Positions 1-7,903 of a stretch of 62,944 nt of DNA are shown piece by piece; the stretch's first letter is position 1, and every line of letters starts with the position of its first letter. The stretch lies in assembly GCF_004944975.1 (NCBI RefSeq), contig NZ_SPQG01000007.1, forward strand, positions 107,320 through 170,263, in the 5' to 3' direction. The notes under the pieces are model-generated. The model saw nothing but the letters and a program-made list of their open reading frames with translations. It had not been told where the DNA came from and searched no databases. Both the position numbers and the translations under genes were made by a program. The stretch is from Halorhabdus amylolytica. Lineage in GTDB: Archaea; Halobacteriota; Halobacteria; Halobacteriales; Haloarculaceae.

Positions 1-132
1 CCACTGATGTGGTGGATGGACAACGACGTACTGACGGGCTGGGAAAATAATGATACACTGGTGGGATGGATGGACAACGCCGGAACCGTGTGCGTTCGAA
101 CATCGATCCGAGGGCGTCAGAACGAGCCATAG
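1..132 (+). CDS. Possible 3' end of an unknown gene, cut by the window edge
   Basis: Frame 1 is open from the first base to a TAG at 130-132. The short peptide holds two similar pieces, WWMDND and GWMDNAG, which come from a repeated GATGGACAACG stretch in the DNA. No family is recognised, and the open frame may be chance. Confidence 0.15.
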   Translation, partial: PLMWWMDNDVLTGWENNDTLVGWMDNAGTVCVRTSIRGRQNEP

Positions 133-334
133 AACGGACATCACGGTCAGTCACCAAATATCTCACTCCGGAGTCGTGGTATATCAGTAGACATATCTGG
201 TTTCAGGTAGACGGTGTCCGTTCGACGGCATCGGTACGTATCCTGACGGGCTCGGACCGTCGTTCGTCACGGGACACTGTGACACGTTCCGCCGCAGTCC
301 GTGCCCTGATACGTATAAAGAACTAACACGGCGT

Positions 335-547
335 ATGTCACGTCGACGTATCGGTCGCGTAGCCTATCTGGCCGCGTTCATCGCAATCCAGCAGTTCACC
401 ACCGTCTTCGACCAGTACCCGCTCCTGGAACTCCTCGGGATCGTCGGTGTCGCGATCGTCGGCCTGGACGCGCTTGTGTGTTCGCTCCGTCGCTGGCGGT
501 CGATGGACGCAACGCTGTTCGGAGACGACGCTTCAACCAGCGAGTAA
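335..547 (+). CDS. Small hypothetical membrane protein, 70 aa
   Basis: The product has a basic N-terminus (MSRRRIGR), then a hydrophobic stretch from about residue 9 to 20 and a longer one from about 28 to 48, and a short acidic tail. One or two membrane passes are likely. An AT-rich TATAAA-like box lies about 20 bases before the ATG. The family is not recognised. The codon composition (GC-rich third positions) resembles real haloarchaeal genes, and a perfect hairpin follows the stop. Confidence 0.45.
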   Translation: MSRRRIGRVAYLAAFIAIQQFTTVFDQYPLLELLGIVGVAIVGLDALVCSLRRWRSMDATLFGDDASTSE

Positions 548-560
548 AGGGCGGTGTCGT

Positions 561-576
561 ATCCTGCAAGCAGGAT
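561..576 (+). terminator. Hairpin after the small membrane gene
   Basis: ATCCTGC and GCAGGAT form a perfect 7-bp stem with a two-base loop, 14 bases after the preceding stop codon. A second short stem, AGGGCG/CGCCCT, follows near 586-598. There is no long T run, so the terminator role is inferred from position. Confidence 0.3.
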
Positions 577-627
577 CACGGTCCAAGGGCGACGCCCTCG
601 AGTCGGTGACGTCCTGACTGACGTTCG

Positions 628-942
628 GTGTCGTCTCCGACGACCGTCAGAGAGTGCCTCCCCGTGACGGTCTTCCGACGACTTTGGTACGCCGTGGTCT
701 CATCGCTGCCCATGCAAATACTCGTCACCTCTTTGGAGACGTATATCGGCGAACTGCGCCGATTTCGGTTCGATCGCCACGACCAGAATCACAACAGTCG
801 CGATCACTTCCATCCGCTGCCGGACGCCAGCACGGAGGACGCACAGGATCGGGAATTCCCGACTGACCTGACGACAGTGATTCGGGACATCGTGTTGCCG
901 TGGGTAGAGACGCGATTCGGTGAGCTTTGGGAGCAGGCATAG
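628..942 (+). CDS. Doubtful hypothetical protein, 104 aa
   Basis: An open frame from a GTG at 628. The middle is rich in His, Arg and Asp, and the C-terminal third is acidic and could form helices. No family is recognised and no ribosome binding site is evident. It fills the gap before the RNA ligase, but it could equally be non-coding or a degraded gene. Confidence 0.25.
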   Translation: MSSPTTVRECLPVTVFRRLWYAVVSSLPMQILVTSLETYIGELRRFRFDRHDQNHNSRDHFHPLPDASTEDAQDREFPTDLTTVIRDIVLPWVETRFGELWEQA

Positions 943-984
943 GGCCAGCCATGTCCTCATAGGTTTCCCAAAGCCACGTTTCAA

Positions 985-990
985 TTTATG
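985..990 (+). promoter_or_regulatory. TATA-like box before the RNA ligase gene
   Basis: A TTTATG hexamer in an AT-rich patch lies about 31-36 bases before the ATG at 1021. This spacing suits an archaeal promoter with a very short leader. Confidence 0.35.
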
Positions 991-1020
991 TAGCAAACCG
1001 ACCAAATCGAATCACAACCG

Positions 1021-2097
1021 ATGAAGGTCTACCCGAAGATTCCACGCCACGACCATCCGGTTGTCCCGTTGTCGTTCTTCGACGCTCCGGACCTGTGCCT
1101 CCTCGAGAAGTACGACGGGAGTTCCTTCCGGTTCACGCTGTACGACGACCGCTACGCCGACGCGTATCCGGACGCAGTCATCGAGGCCGCAGACGGCGAC
1201 GGCAGCCTCGTCTTCGGGACCCGGCGCTCGACCCGGGGCTCCCATCGCGATCCGCTCGGTGACATCGACGGGGCGCTCCATCGTGCCGTCCGCTGTCTTC
1301 GCGAGGGGATCGACGCCGCGGCGCTACGGTCTGCCCACGACGAGTTCGACGGTCCGCTCGTCGTCTACGCCGAGAACCTGGTGTACTCGACGCTGGACTA
1401 CGGGTACACCGAGCGCGAGATTCCCGCGCTGGTCGGGTTTGATGTGCTCCCGTACGCCGCGATCGAGACGATGACGCCGCCGGGGAATCCGTACGCGGAG
1501 ACCTTCGAGGGGTTCCTCGCTCTCGAGGACGCGTGGCAAATATTCGATCGGATCCGCGTTGCGGACGCGCCGACAGATGCGGCGTTCGTCCCGGCGCGGA
1601 TCGTCGATCGGCCCGATCCCGGATTCGACCCGGAGGCGTACACGTTCCCCACCTCTTCGCTGGCCGACGACGTGCGGGTTGAGGGAGCCGTGGTCAGGAG
1701 CGACGAGACGAACCGTCGTGTGAAGGCCGTCCGCGAGGCCTTCGCGGAGTTGAACCGCGAGCAGTTCGGCCAGCGTCCCGAGGAAGCCGAGACGGGCGCG
1801 GAGTACGTCGTCGCGACCTACTGCACGCCGGCCCGGATCCGCACGCAGGTCCGGGAACTGCTCCTCGAGGAAGGTCGCGAATTCGGGCTCCACCTCAACG
1901 AGGAGCTGTACCCCCGCGTCGTCGAGGACATCTGGGCCGAAAACTGGCAGGAGTTGATGGATCTCGACGAGTCGTTCACTCCAGCCGACGTGTATCCGCT
2001 GGTCGCCGAGCGCTGTATCGCGGAACTCCGGACCATGCAGACGAACGCCGAACTCAACGAGACCGATCCGGCGAGACTCTGGGAGCACCTGGAGTGA
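1021..2097 (+). CDS. RNA ligase family protein (nucleotidyltransferase fold)
   Basis: A 358-residue protein with the signature of covalent nucleotidyltransferase ligases. Motif I is EKYDGSS, with the predicted adenylated lysine at residue 30. It is followed by FGTRR, a motif III-like VVYAENLVY near residue 120, a motif IV-like VEGAVVRS near 222-229, and a motif V-like RVKAVREAF soon after. Such enzymes join RNA ends through an AMP intermediate. The C-terminal ~110 residues are helical and of unknown role. It is convergent with the broken acetyltransferase gene and lies about 1 kb before an RtcB paralogue, so an RNA-repair role is plausible. The substrate is unknown. The family call is firm and the exact activity is not. 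Confidence 0.8.
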   Translation: MKVYPKIPRHDHPVVPLSFFDAPDLCLLEKYDGSSFRFTLYDDRYADAYPDAVIEAADGDGSLVFGTRRSTRGSHRDPLGDIDGALHRAVRCLREGIDAAALRSAHDEFDGPLVVYAENLVYSTLDYGYTEREIPALVGFDVLPYAAIETMTPPGNPYAETFEGFLALEDAWQIFDRIRVADAPTDAAFVPARIVDRPDPGFDPEAYTFPTSSLADDVRVEGAVVRSDETNRRVKAVREAFAELNREQFGQRPEEAETGAEYVVATYCTPARIRTQVRELLLEEGREFGLHLNEELYPRVVEDIWAENWQELMDLDESFTPADVYPLVAERCIAELRTMQTNAELNETDPARLWEHLE

Positions 2098-2205
2098 GTT
2101 CTGTTAGCGCGAACACGTCACGCCACTGGTCGAGCCAGATCCGTTCGCCGGGTAGTTGGTCGTTCGTCGGTCCACCGCAGAACGTCTGCGGTTCGGTCGA
2201 ACGTA

Positions 2206-2891
2206 TCACTCGTCCACGAGCGCTGCCTCGCCCGATCGCAGCGCCGCTTCGAGTGCAGGGGAGTCCCGGATGGCCGCGATCGGTTCGGGCGGGGCCGGAT
2301 CCCTCGGCCGGTCGCCCAGCTGTCGATGCCACCACTGGACATCCTGCCACGAATCCTGCTTGTAGCCAGCCGCGGGGAAGGTTCCGACCTGTTCGAACGC
2401 GACCTTCTCGTGAAGGCGCACACTCGCCTGGTTCCGCACGGTCACCGCGGCGTAGGCGTCGACGTAGCCCTGCTCGCGCAGGATTTCCAGCAGCGCCGTG
2501 TACAGCGCGGTTCCGACGCCCGATCCCTGGGCATCGCCATCGACGTAGACGGTGAGCTCGACCGACCAGGCGTAGGCTTCCTTCGACCGGAGCGAACTCG
2601 CCGTCGCGTAGCCGATGACGCCTTCGTCGTCGGTCTCATAGACGATCCAGGGAAATGCCTCGTGGGTCTGCTCGATTCGCTCTTCTATCTCTGCCGTCGT
2701 CGGGGCCTCGGTCTCGAAGGTGATCGCCGTTGACTCATACGGACTGCTGTAACTGTTTCCCGGTACGACCGCCCGCACTCGGGGGGTCGATATCGAAATG
2801 ACTTACAGCAGTCCGTATCAACATACGGCGCGTAGATCGAATGGATCGCGGCCGCGTCTGCGGGCGTGGCGATCCGGAGCGACGCGTGCAT
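2206..2891 (-). pseudogene. GNAT acetyltransferase of the phosphinothricin-acetyltransferase type, split by an 80-bp element
   Basis: The N-terminal piece begins at the ATG ending at 2891 (MHASLRIATPADAAA...IYAPYV). The rest resumes with ESTAITFETEAP on the other side of the element at 2738-2817. Removing the element plus one TCA repeat leaves 603 bases, a clean frame of 200 residues that matches the intact paralogue at 50827-51414 across the join (IYAPYV-E-x-T-x-ITFE). The acetyl-CoA motif (GSGVGTALY) and the C-terminal region are intact. A shortened product starting inside the element is possible but would lack the first strand and helix. These enzymes acetylate small amines or amino acids. 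Confidence 0.85.
2738..2817. mobile_element. 80-bp inverted-repeat (MITE-like) element, copy 1
   Basis: The ends are TACGGACTGCTGTAA and its exact complement, and the element is flanked on both sides by TCA (2735-2737 and 2818-2820). It has the same length, the same first six bases at each end and the same TCA flanks as the elements at 8310 and 42887, but its interior is more diverged. It carries no gene, so it must move with enzymes supplied elsewhere. A 3-bp TNA target duplication is typical of some IS5-family groups (family knowledge); the parent transposase is not in the window. Confidence 0.85.
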
Positions 2892-2990
2892 GTCCAAACG
2901 GTTTCGACGGAAGTACTGGAGTGTTGTTGGTTCCCTTCCGGTCGGCAGCACGTCGATTTTTCTCTGTCATGTTCCTATCTCACCGATCTT

Positions 2991-2996
2991 TTTATA
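2991..2996 (+). promoter_or_regulatory. TATA box upstream of the RtcB-like gene
   Basis: TTTATA lies within an AT-rich run. A start of transcription about 25 bases downstream would give a leader of roughly 65 bases to the ATG at 3085. Confidence 0.4.
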
Positions 2997-3084
2997 CCGG
3001 AGTTCGGCCAGCTAGGAATCACACTACCGCTCGTTGAGCTTCCGCCCGCCGGAACGCTCTCTCCGCAACAGCGATGTGATATCC

Positions 3085-4533
3085 ATGCCAATCGAAATTT
3101 CAGGCGAACACACGACCGCTGAATTTCTCGTCGACGAGGAGTCACTCATCGAGGACAACTGTCTCGAACAGGTCCGCACGCTCGTCGATCACCCGGCCTT
3201 TACCGAGCCGATCCGGATGATGCCCGACGCCCACGTCGGAGCCGGCGCACCCATTGGGTTCACCATGCCGCTGCCGGATCGAGTCGTTCCCAACATCGTC
3301 GGCGTCGACGTCGGCTGTGGGATGGTCGCGACGAACCTCGGTGAGGACCTGCCACTCGACGGCCCGGAACGCGAGCGTCGGGTGCGCGAGGCCGTGCCGA
3401 TGGGGCGGACCGTCCACGACTACGACGATGCACCCCACCTCGTGGAAGAGTTCCCGTTCGACCGGGCGAACAAGGTGTTCGACCGCTTCGACGCAGCGTA
3501 TCGCGAGCGCTTTGGCCGCCCGATAGACCCGATCGAGTTCGACTTTGAGGGCTACGACGACGAATACTTCAAGGCGCTGTGTCGGCGCGTGCTCGCTGGC
3601 TCGCGCCAGGGAATGGGCTACGTGATTCGCGGCGCGGGCACGCTCGGCGGCGGCAACCACTTCGTTGAGTTCGCGAAGGCTCGTGATTCCGGGGCGTACT
3701 GGCTGGTCATCCATAGCGGCTCGCGGTATCTCGGCAAGTCCGTCGCCGAGTACTGGCAGGACAAGGCAACGCAGTACCGCGAAGCCGACGCGATCCGGGA
3801 GGCCTTGCCAGCGGAGTACGCCGAGTATCTGAAGTTCGATCCCGAGACCGTCAGTGACGAAGACCTCTTCGCGTGGGTCACCGGTGGGAAAGGCGAGTCC
3901 CACGTCCGCAAGGAGGCCATCCGGGCGGATTTCGACGGTGAGCGAGTCGACGAGGTCTTTCGGGCGCTCTCCCGGTCGCAGGAAGCTCTCGAAGGTCGCG
4001 ACGAGGATCTCGACTGGCTGGAGAGTCGAGAGGCTCACGGCTACTACGTCGACATGCTGTTCGCCCAGCAGTACGCCCGCTGGAGCCGCGAGCTGATGAG
4101 CGACGCCATCTGTGCGGTGCTGGACGTTGATCCGGTCGACCGGTTCCAGTCGATCCACAACTACGTCGACTTCCGGGATCTCACGATCCGGAAGGGCGCG
4201 ACACCAGCCCGGGAGGGCCAGCGACTCGTCATCCCGTTCAACATGGCCGAGGGCTCGCTGCTGGCTCGCGGGAAGGGGAACCCGCGATATCACTCTACGG
4301 CTCCCCATGGGGCCGGCCGGACGATGGGGCGTCGCGAGGCTCACGAGACGCTTTCAGTCAAGGACTTCGAGACGGCGATGGCCGAGGTGTATTCGGAGTC
4401 GGTTGGCGAGGCGACGCTCGACGAGGCACCGACGGCCTACAAGCCCGTGGGGTCGATCGTCGAAGCAATCGAACCGACCGCGGAGATAATCGATCGGCTC
4501 GACGTCGTTCACAATCTGAAGGCGACAGAGTGA
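3085..4533 (+). CDS. RtcB-family RNA ligase paralogue
   Basis: A 482-residue protein of the RtcB family, which joins 2',3'-cyclic-phosphate or 3'-phosphate RNA ends to 5'-hydroxyl ends using GTP and Mn2+. Visible landmarks are MPDAH, DVGCGM (metal Cys about residue 78), GGGNHF, IHSGSR, HNYVDF and PHGAGR, where the His is the likely guanylylated residue. The ATG at 3085 was chosen over a TTG at 3034 because the family N-terminus (MPIEISG) begins here. It differs from the classical tRNA-splicing RtcB in its insertions, so I call it a paralogue, possibly for RNA repair. The neighbouring ATP-type RNA ligase at 1021-2097 supports that reading. Confidence 0.85.
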   Translation: MPIEISGEHTTAEFLVDEESLIEDNCLEQVRTLVDHPAFTEPIRMMPDAHVGAGAPIGFTMPLPDRVVPNIVGVDVGCGMVATNLGEDLPLDGPERERRVREAVPMGRTVHDYDDAPHLVEEFPFDRANKVFDRFDAAYRERFGRPIDPIEFDFEGYDDEYFKALCRRVLAGSRQGMGYVIRGAGTLGGGNHFVEFAKARDSGAYWLVIHSGSRYLGKSVAEYWQDKATQYREADAIREALPAEYAEYLKFDPETVSDEDLFAWVTGGKGESHVRKEAIRADFDGERVDEVFRALSRSQEALEGRDEDLDWLESREAHGYYVDMLFAQQYARWSRELMSDAICAVLDVDPVDRFQSIHNYVDFRDLTIRKGATPAREGQRLVIPFNMAEGSLLARGKGNPRYHSTAPHGAGRTMGRREAHETLSVKDFETAMAEVYSESVGEATLDEAPTAYKPVGSIVEAIEPTAEIIDRLDVVHNLKATE

Positions 4534-4622
4534 GTGACGTCGACGGGCATCAGGCCCCACATTTCGGGGACGACACCGCGTTCGTCTACGCAGAAAGACT
4601 TAATGACATAGAGTGACAAAAG

Positions 4623-5123
4623 ATGACAACCATGCCGCGCCACGTGAACGACCTCCGGGACGGCGACCCGTTTCCGGTGAAACCGGACACGAACGAATAT
4701 CGCGCGGTAAGTTTCCTCGTCCAACACCGCGAGTACGGTTTTACCCCACGGGAAATCGCTGATCACACCGAGATCAGCGGGTCAAGCGCGTCAAAAACGA
4801 TGACCCGGCTGTTCGAGAAGGGGCTCGTCGAACGGGCAGACGGCACGTATTACGTCGAACCCGAACGTGCTGACACCCTCCAGCGCCGACTGGAGTCGAT
4901 CGACGCAGCGACTCGATTGTTCGACGATGCACCCGCGGATGACGCGTACGCCGAACCCGGGTGGGAACAGCACGTGCCGAGCATTGGTGAGGAGCGTGCC
5001 GAGCAGACCGAGCGTACTCGTTCTGAACACGACGCTGACACAACGGCTGCAGATCCCACCCGAAAAGCCGAGCGACTCGTCGCCGAGCTCACAGACGACG
5101 AGACGATCGACCGCGAGGAGTGA
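4623..5123 (+). CDS. Winged-helix antitoxin-like regulator
   Basis: A 166-residue protein. Residues about 20-80 form a MarR-like winged helix (FTPREIADHTEISGSSAS, then a recognition helix and a wing ending in YYVEPE). The C-terminal half is highly charged and low in complexity, as expected of the disordered toxin-binding tail of an antitoxin. The stop codon lies next to the PemK/MazF-like gene that follows, so the two are probably one operon. It probably binds its own promoter and neutralises the toxin; both roles are inferred from layout. Confidence 0.7.
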   Translation: MTTMPRHVNDLRDGDPFPVKPDTNEYRAVSFLVQHREYGFTPREIADHTEISGSSASKTMTRLFEKGLVERADGTYYVEPERADTLQRRLESIDAATRLFDDAPADDAYAEPGWEQHVPSIGEERAEQTERTRSEHDADTTAADPTRKAERLVAELTDDETIDREE

Positions 5124-5128
5124 CGTCG

Positions 5129-5470
5129 ATGGCGTATCGTCACGGGGACGTGGTGTCGATTCCGGATCCCCACGACAGACGACCGTCGCGACCGGCGGTC
5201 ATCATCTCCGATTCGGACTGTCCCGATCACGGGACTTGCTATACAGTAGCTGCGATCACTGGAAGTGAGCGATTTGGGGAGACACGGTACGCAGTCGAAG
5301 TGGAGACTGACGAACCGGTCGAAGGGACGCTGCTCAAGCGCTCGTTCGTCGAACCGTGGACGACCGAACGGATCGCGCACGACGACATTCGAGACGTCCA
5401 TGCGCGATTCGGGGCTGAAACGATGAAGCGTATCGCAAAGGCATACGCCGCCATGGTCCTACGGGGATGA
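5129..5470 (+). CDS. PemK/MazF-like endoribonuclease toxin
   Basis: About 113 residues from the ATG at 5129; a GTG at 5120 would overlap the upstream gene by four bases. The N-terminus YRHGDVVSIPDPHDRRPSRPAVIIS is the MazF/PemK beta-barrel start, with the Arg-Pro-Ala-Val-Ile signature. It is followed by an LLKRSFVEPW strand where the family has its substrate-binding residues. MazF toxins cut single-stranded RNA at short motifs. With the preceding winged-helix gene it forms a type II toxin-antitoxin pair with an unusual HTH antitoxin. Confidence 0.75.
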   Translation: MAYRHGDVVSIPDPHDRRPSRPAVIISDSDCPDHGTCYTVAAITGSERFGETRYAVEVETDEPVEGTLLKRSFVEPWTTERIAHDDIRDVHARFGAETMKRIAKAYAAMVLRG

Positions 5471-5489
5471 ACGACCACTGTCCATCGCT

Positions 5490-5543
5490 ACGGATGCAAA
5501 ACAAATCCCTGGGACGTTGGTCTCGGCGAGAATTTGCATCCGT
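5490..5543. terminator. 11-bp perfect inverted repeat between convergent genes
   Basis: ACGGATGCAAA at 5490-5500 is perfectly complementary to TTTGCATCCGT at 5533-5543. It sits in the 75-base gap between the toxin stop and the convergent DUF433 stop, so a bidirectional terminator is likely. Its TACGGAT start resembles the ends of the 80-bp elements, but there are no TCA flanks. Confidence 0.4.
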
Positions 5544-5545
5544 CC

Positions 5546-5848
5546 TCAGTCGGCTTCTTCGACGGATTCAGTCCCGTTCGCGACGAGCGTCCGGATCCGG
5601 CGTTCTCCCTCCTGACGTGCCGACTCGTCGGCGCGCTCCCGATCCGCGAGTTCCTCACGGTGGTCGTCGTAATAGTACGCCAGGGCGGTGCACAACGCTG
5701 CCATCGAGATCTCGTACTCGCCCGCGACGACGTGTGGGTCCTCGTCCTAGTCGATCACCCGTCGCTTACAATCCAAGACCGTGATTCGCGTCCCCGCTAC
5801 CCGTGGCGAGCCATCGTGGATCTCGTCGTCGCGAATGATCGTCGTCAT
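5546..5848 (-). pseudogene. DUF433 antitoxin-like gene with an internal stop
   Basis: From the ATG ending at 5848 the frame reads MTTIIRDDEIHDGSPRVAGT and ITVLDCKRRVID, the DUF433 start. It then meets a TAG near 5748-5750 and continues in the same frame (DEDPHVVAGEYEIS, then YYYDDHREELADRE) to a TGA at 5546-5548. The full 100-codon length fits the family, so one nonsense codon seems to be the only lesion. DUF433 proteins usually accompany a PIN-like or Mut7-C toxin (family knowledge). No such partner remains here. Confidence 0.7.
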
Positions 5849-5931
5849 GGCTAATACTATAGTTTCAGAACTGTATAACGGTGAGGCGACCGAACCGGTA
5901 TGTTCTTTCTGCCGGGTATGGATGTCCACGT

Positions 5932-6386
5932 ATGCGCATCCTGCGGGTCGCCCAGAAGGTCTACCCCGAGGTCCCTGGCGGCGGGACCTACCACGTCCAC
6001 GCGATGTGTCGCGATCAGGCCGCGATGGGTCACGACGTCACGCTGCTGACGATCCGTCACGACGAGTCGTTGCCACACGTCGAGGAGCGTGTGCGGGGTA
6101 CACGGTGGTGCGCTACGATCCCGCGTTTTCCGCGCTGGGCAACAACATCAGTCCCGGGCTGGCGCGGTATCTCTTCTCGGCGGAAGATTTCGACGTGGTG
6201 CATGGCCACTCGCACCTGTACTTCTCGACGAATCTGGCCGCGTTCCGGTGTCGACTGGGGGACGTGTCGCTGGCGCTGACGAACCACGGGCTGTATTCCC
6301 AGAGTGCCCCCGAGTGGGTGTTCGACCTGTACCTGCGGAGCGTGGGTCGGTGGAAGTTTGAGCAAGCTGACGTGGTGGCGTGCTAG
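5932..6386 (+). pseudogene. Truncated, frameshifted family 4 glycosyltransferase
   Basis: The start MRILRVAQKVYPEVPGGGTY is the N-terminus of a GT4 sugar transferase. Near 6090-6100 the reading shifts to another frame, which continues as YTVVRYDPAFSALGNN, DVVHGHSHLYFSTNLAAF and FEQADVVAC before a TAG. Only the N-terminal Rossmann half is present; the nucleotide-sugar-binding half with the EX7E motif is missing. It is probably a remnant at the edge of the glycan locus. Confidence 0.75.
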
Positions 6387-6510
6387 TATTTATTGTGTAT
6401 TTGACCATTATGATTGATGTCGTTGGTTCGTGCTGTGGGCTCTAGGAGCGCTTCGCCCAGTATGGAGGTTGCATGAGATCTTGTCATGCGGATTCGAAGT
6501 GATTGTGGCC

Positions 6511-6694
6511 ACCCTGAAAGCCCTCGTCAGTTCCGGTCCCGCGACTCTCACGGATCGCTTCGCTCCCCGTTCGAGTGAACGTGGCCTCGCTTTGCTCGGC
6601 CACGCACTCGCTGCGCGCTTCGAGCCTTCAGGCTCTGCAGTGCTTGCTTCATGAGGGTTCCCGGAACTGATTTGCCCTTTCATTCCGCCAGGGT
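6511..6694. repeat. Imperfect 184-bp dyad, REP-like non-coding DNA
   Basis: TCAGTTCCGG at 6527-6536 pairs with CCGGAACTGA at 6661-6670. Outside it, ACCCTGAAAG at 6511-6520 matches CTTTCA and AGGGT at 6677-6694, split by seven bases. The interior has many CGCTTCGCTC-type short palindromes. It is more GC-rich than the flanking glycan genes and holds no convincing gene. The stretch 6387-6787 shows nothing else. Confidence 0.45.
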
Positions 6695-6787
6695 TCCGCT
6701 GATTAGTGGGGAGGAACGGGCTCTTCACTCAGTGCTTATCTGCAGCCGCCTGGTTGTGGGTTCGAACAGAGGACTGCTACAAGGCGG

Positions 6788-7903
6788 TCAAAGAATTGTT
6801 TGGTAGACTTCCTGATATTCTGACACCATTCGTTCCTCTGTAAACTGTGTGGCGGCTACCGCCTGTGCTCGTCGGCTCATTTCGTGTCGTCGCTGGGGGT
6901 CTTCGATCAGAGTCTCGACGCGATCGACAAACAGTCCATCGGTCGTGTTTGGAGGGACCACAAAGCCGGTTTCGCCGTCGTCAATTGCTTCAGCAACGCC
7001 ACCAACGTCGCTGGCGACTAGGGGAACACCGGCATGCATACATTCTAGGACAGTGATTGGAAATCCTTCGAACCGTGACGGCAACAAGAAGACATCGAAA
7101 TCAGGGAGGAATTCCAGTGCGTCCTCGACGAATCCCGGCATGTACGTGTTCTTCATGTTATGATCGTCGATATATCGGTGGCACCGTTCCTCGAGCGGTC
7201 CACTCCCGATCAACACTGTCGCGACATCGTGGCCCTGCTCTCGGAGATGCTTTGCGGTTTCGAGGTTCGCGAGTGGATTCTTCTGAGGGGCAATCCGTCC
7301 GATAGATCCGATGATTGGCGTGTTTCGATCGATTCTGTACTCGTCATGGAGGGTCTTTCGATCGGACGGGAGTTCCAACGGTGGAATCCCGTTATGAATG
7401 ATTGTCCCCTCGTTCGCAGAGAGAATTTCGTGGCGTTGCCCCTGTTGGCGGTCGTTACGGGAAACGCAAACGATCTCTTCAGTACGTCGTTCGAGAAACC
7501 GCTCGCCACGGATGACGAGCGGGCGGAGCACACTGTATTCCGTGTTGTAGAATCCCCAGCCGTGAACGGTGAAGACGCTCGGGACACCAGCGCGCGATGC
7601 GGCAATGCGGGCGAGTGCTCCCGCCTTGGTGCTATGGCTGTGAACGAGATCGAAGTCGCCCTCGTCGATCAACTGGCGCAGGTCACGGTACGCGAGCACG
7701 TCCTTGGGATGAGGAGTACTCTGTAGGTGGGGTTGGACGTGTACCGACACACCTTCGTTTTCGAGCCGGTCAATCAGTCGTCCACCCGGGCCGCAAGCCA
7801 CGGCAGCAACGTCGTCGATCTGGGTTGCCAACGATTCGACGACACGGGGTGCTCCACCCCACTCTGACCGGGTGATTACCTGCAGGATACGTTGTGAATT
7901 CAT
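6788..7903 (-). CDS. Family 4 glycosyltransferase
   Basis: A 371-residue GT-B fold enzyme. The N-terminal half has the SEWGGAPR glycine turn and the LVHSHSTKAGALARI acceptor-side segment. The C-terminal half has GSIGRIAPQKN (start of the donor domain) and the EGFPITVLE segment carrying the EX7E donor-binding pattern, then GGVAEAI. It transfers a sugar from an activated donor to a growing lipid-linked glycan, probably at the inner face of the membrane. It stands alone at the left end of the glycan locus. The sugar is unknown. Confidence 0.85.
   Translation of the reverse strand: MNSQRILQVITRSEWGGAPRVVESLATQIDDVAAVACGPGGRLIDRLENEGVSVHVQPHLQSTPHPKDVLAYRDLRQLIDEGDFDLVHSHSTKAGALARIAASRAGVPSVFTVHGWGFYNTEYSVLRPLVIRGERFLERRTEEIVCVSRNDRQQGQRHEILSANEGTIIHNGIPPLELPSDRKTLHDEYRIDRNTPIIGSIGRIAPQKNPLANLETAKHLREQGHDVATVLIGSGPLEERCHRYIDDHNMKNTYMPGFVEDALEFLPDFDVFLLPSRFEGFPITVLECMHAGVPLVASDVGGVAEAIDDGETGFVVPPNTTDGLFVDRVETLIEDPQRRHEMSRRAQAVAATQFTEERMVSEYQEVYQTIL

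Noticed and set aside
5490-5543. Inverted repeat as a fourth member of the 80-bp family
   Set aside because: It shares only TACGGAT at one end, is 54 bases long and lacks the TCA flanks.
5748-5750. TAG in the DUF433 gene as a pyrrolysine codon
   Set aside because: Nothing in the window suggests a pyrrolysine system, and the family has no conserved special residue there; a nonsense mutation is simpler.
6750-6785. A GTGGGTTCGAAC stretch resembling a tRNA T-arm
   Set aside because: The complementary strand of the T-stem and the acceptor stem are missing, and no anticodon arm lies upstream.
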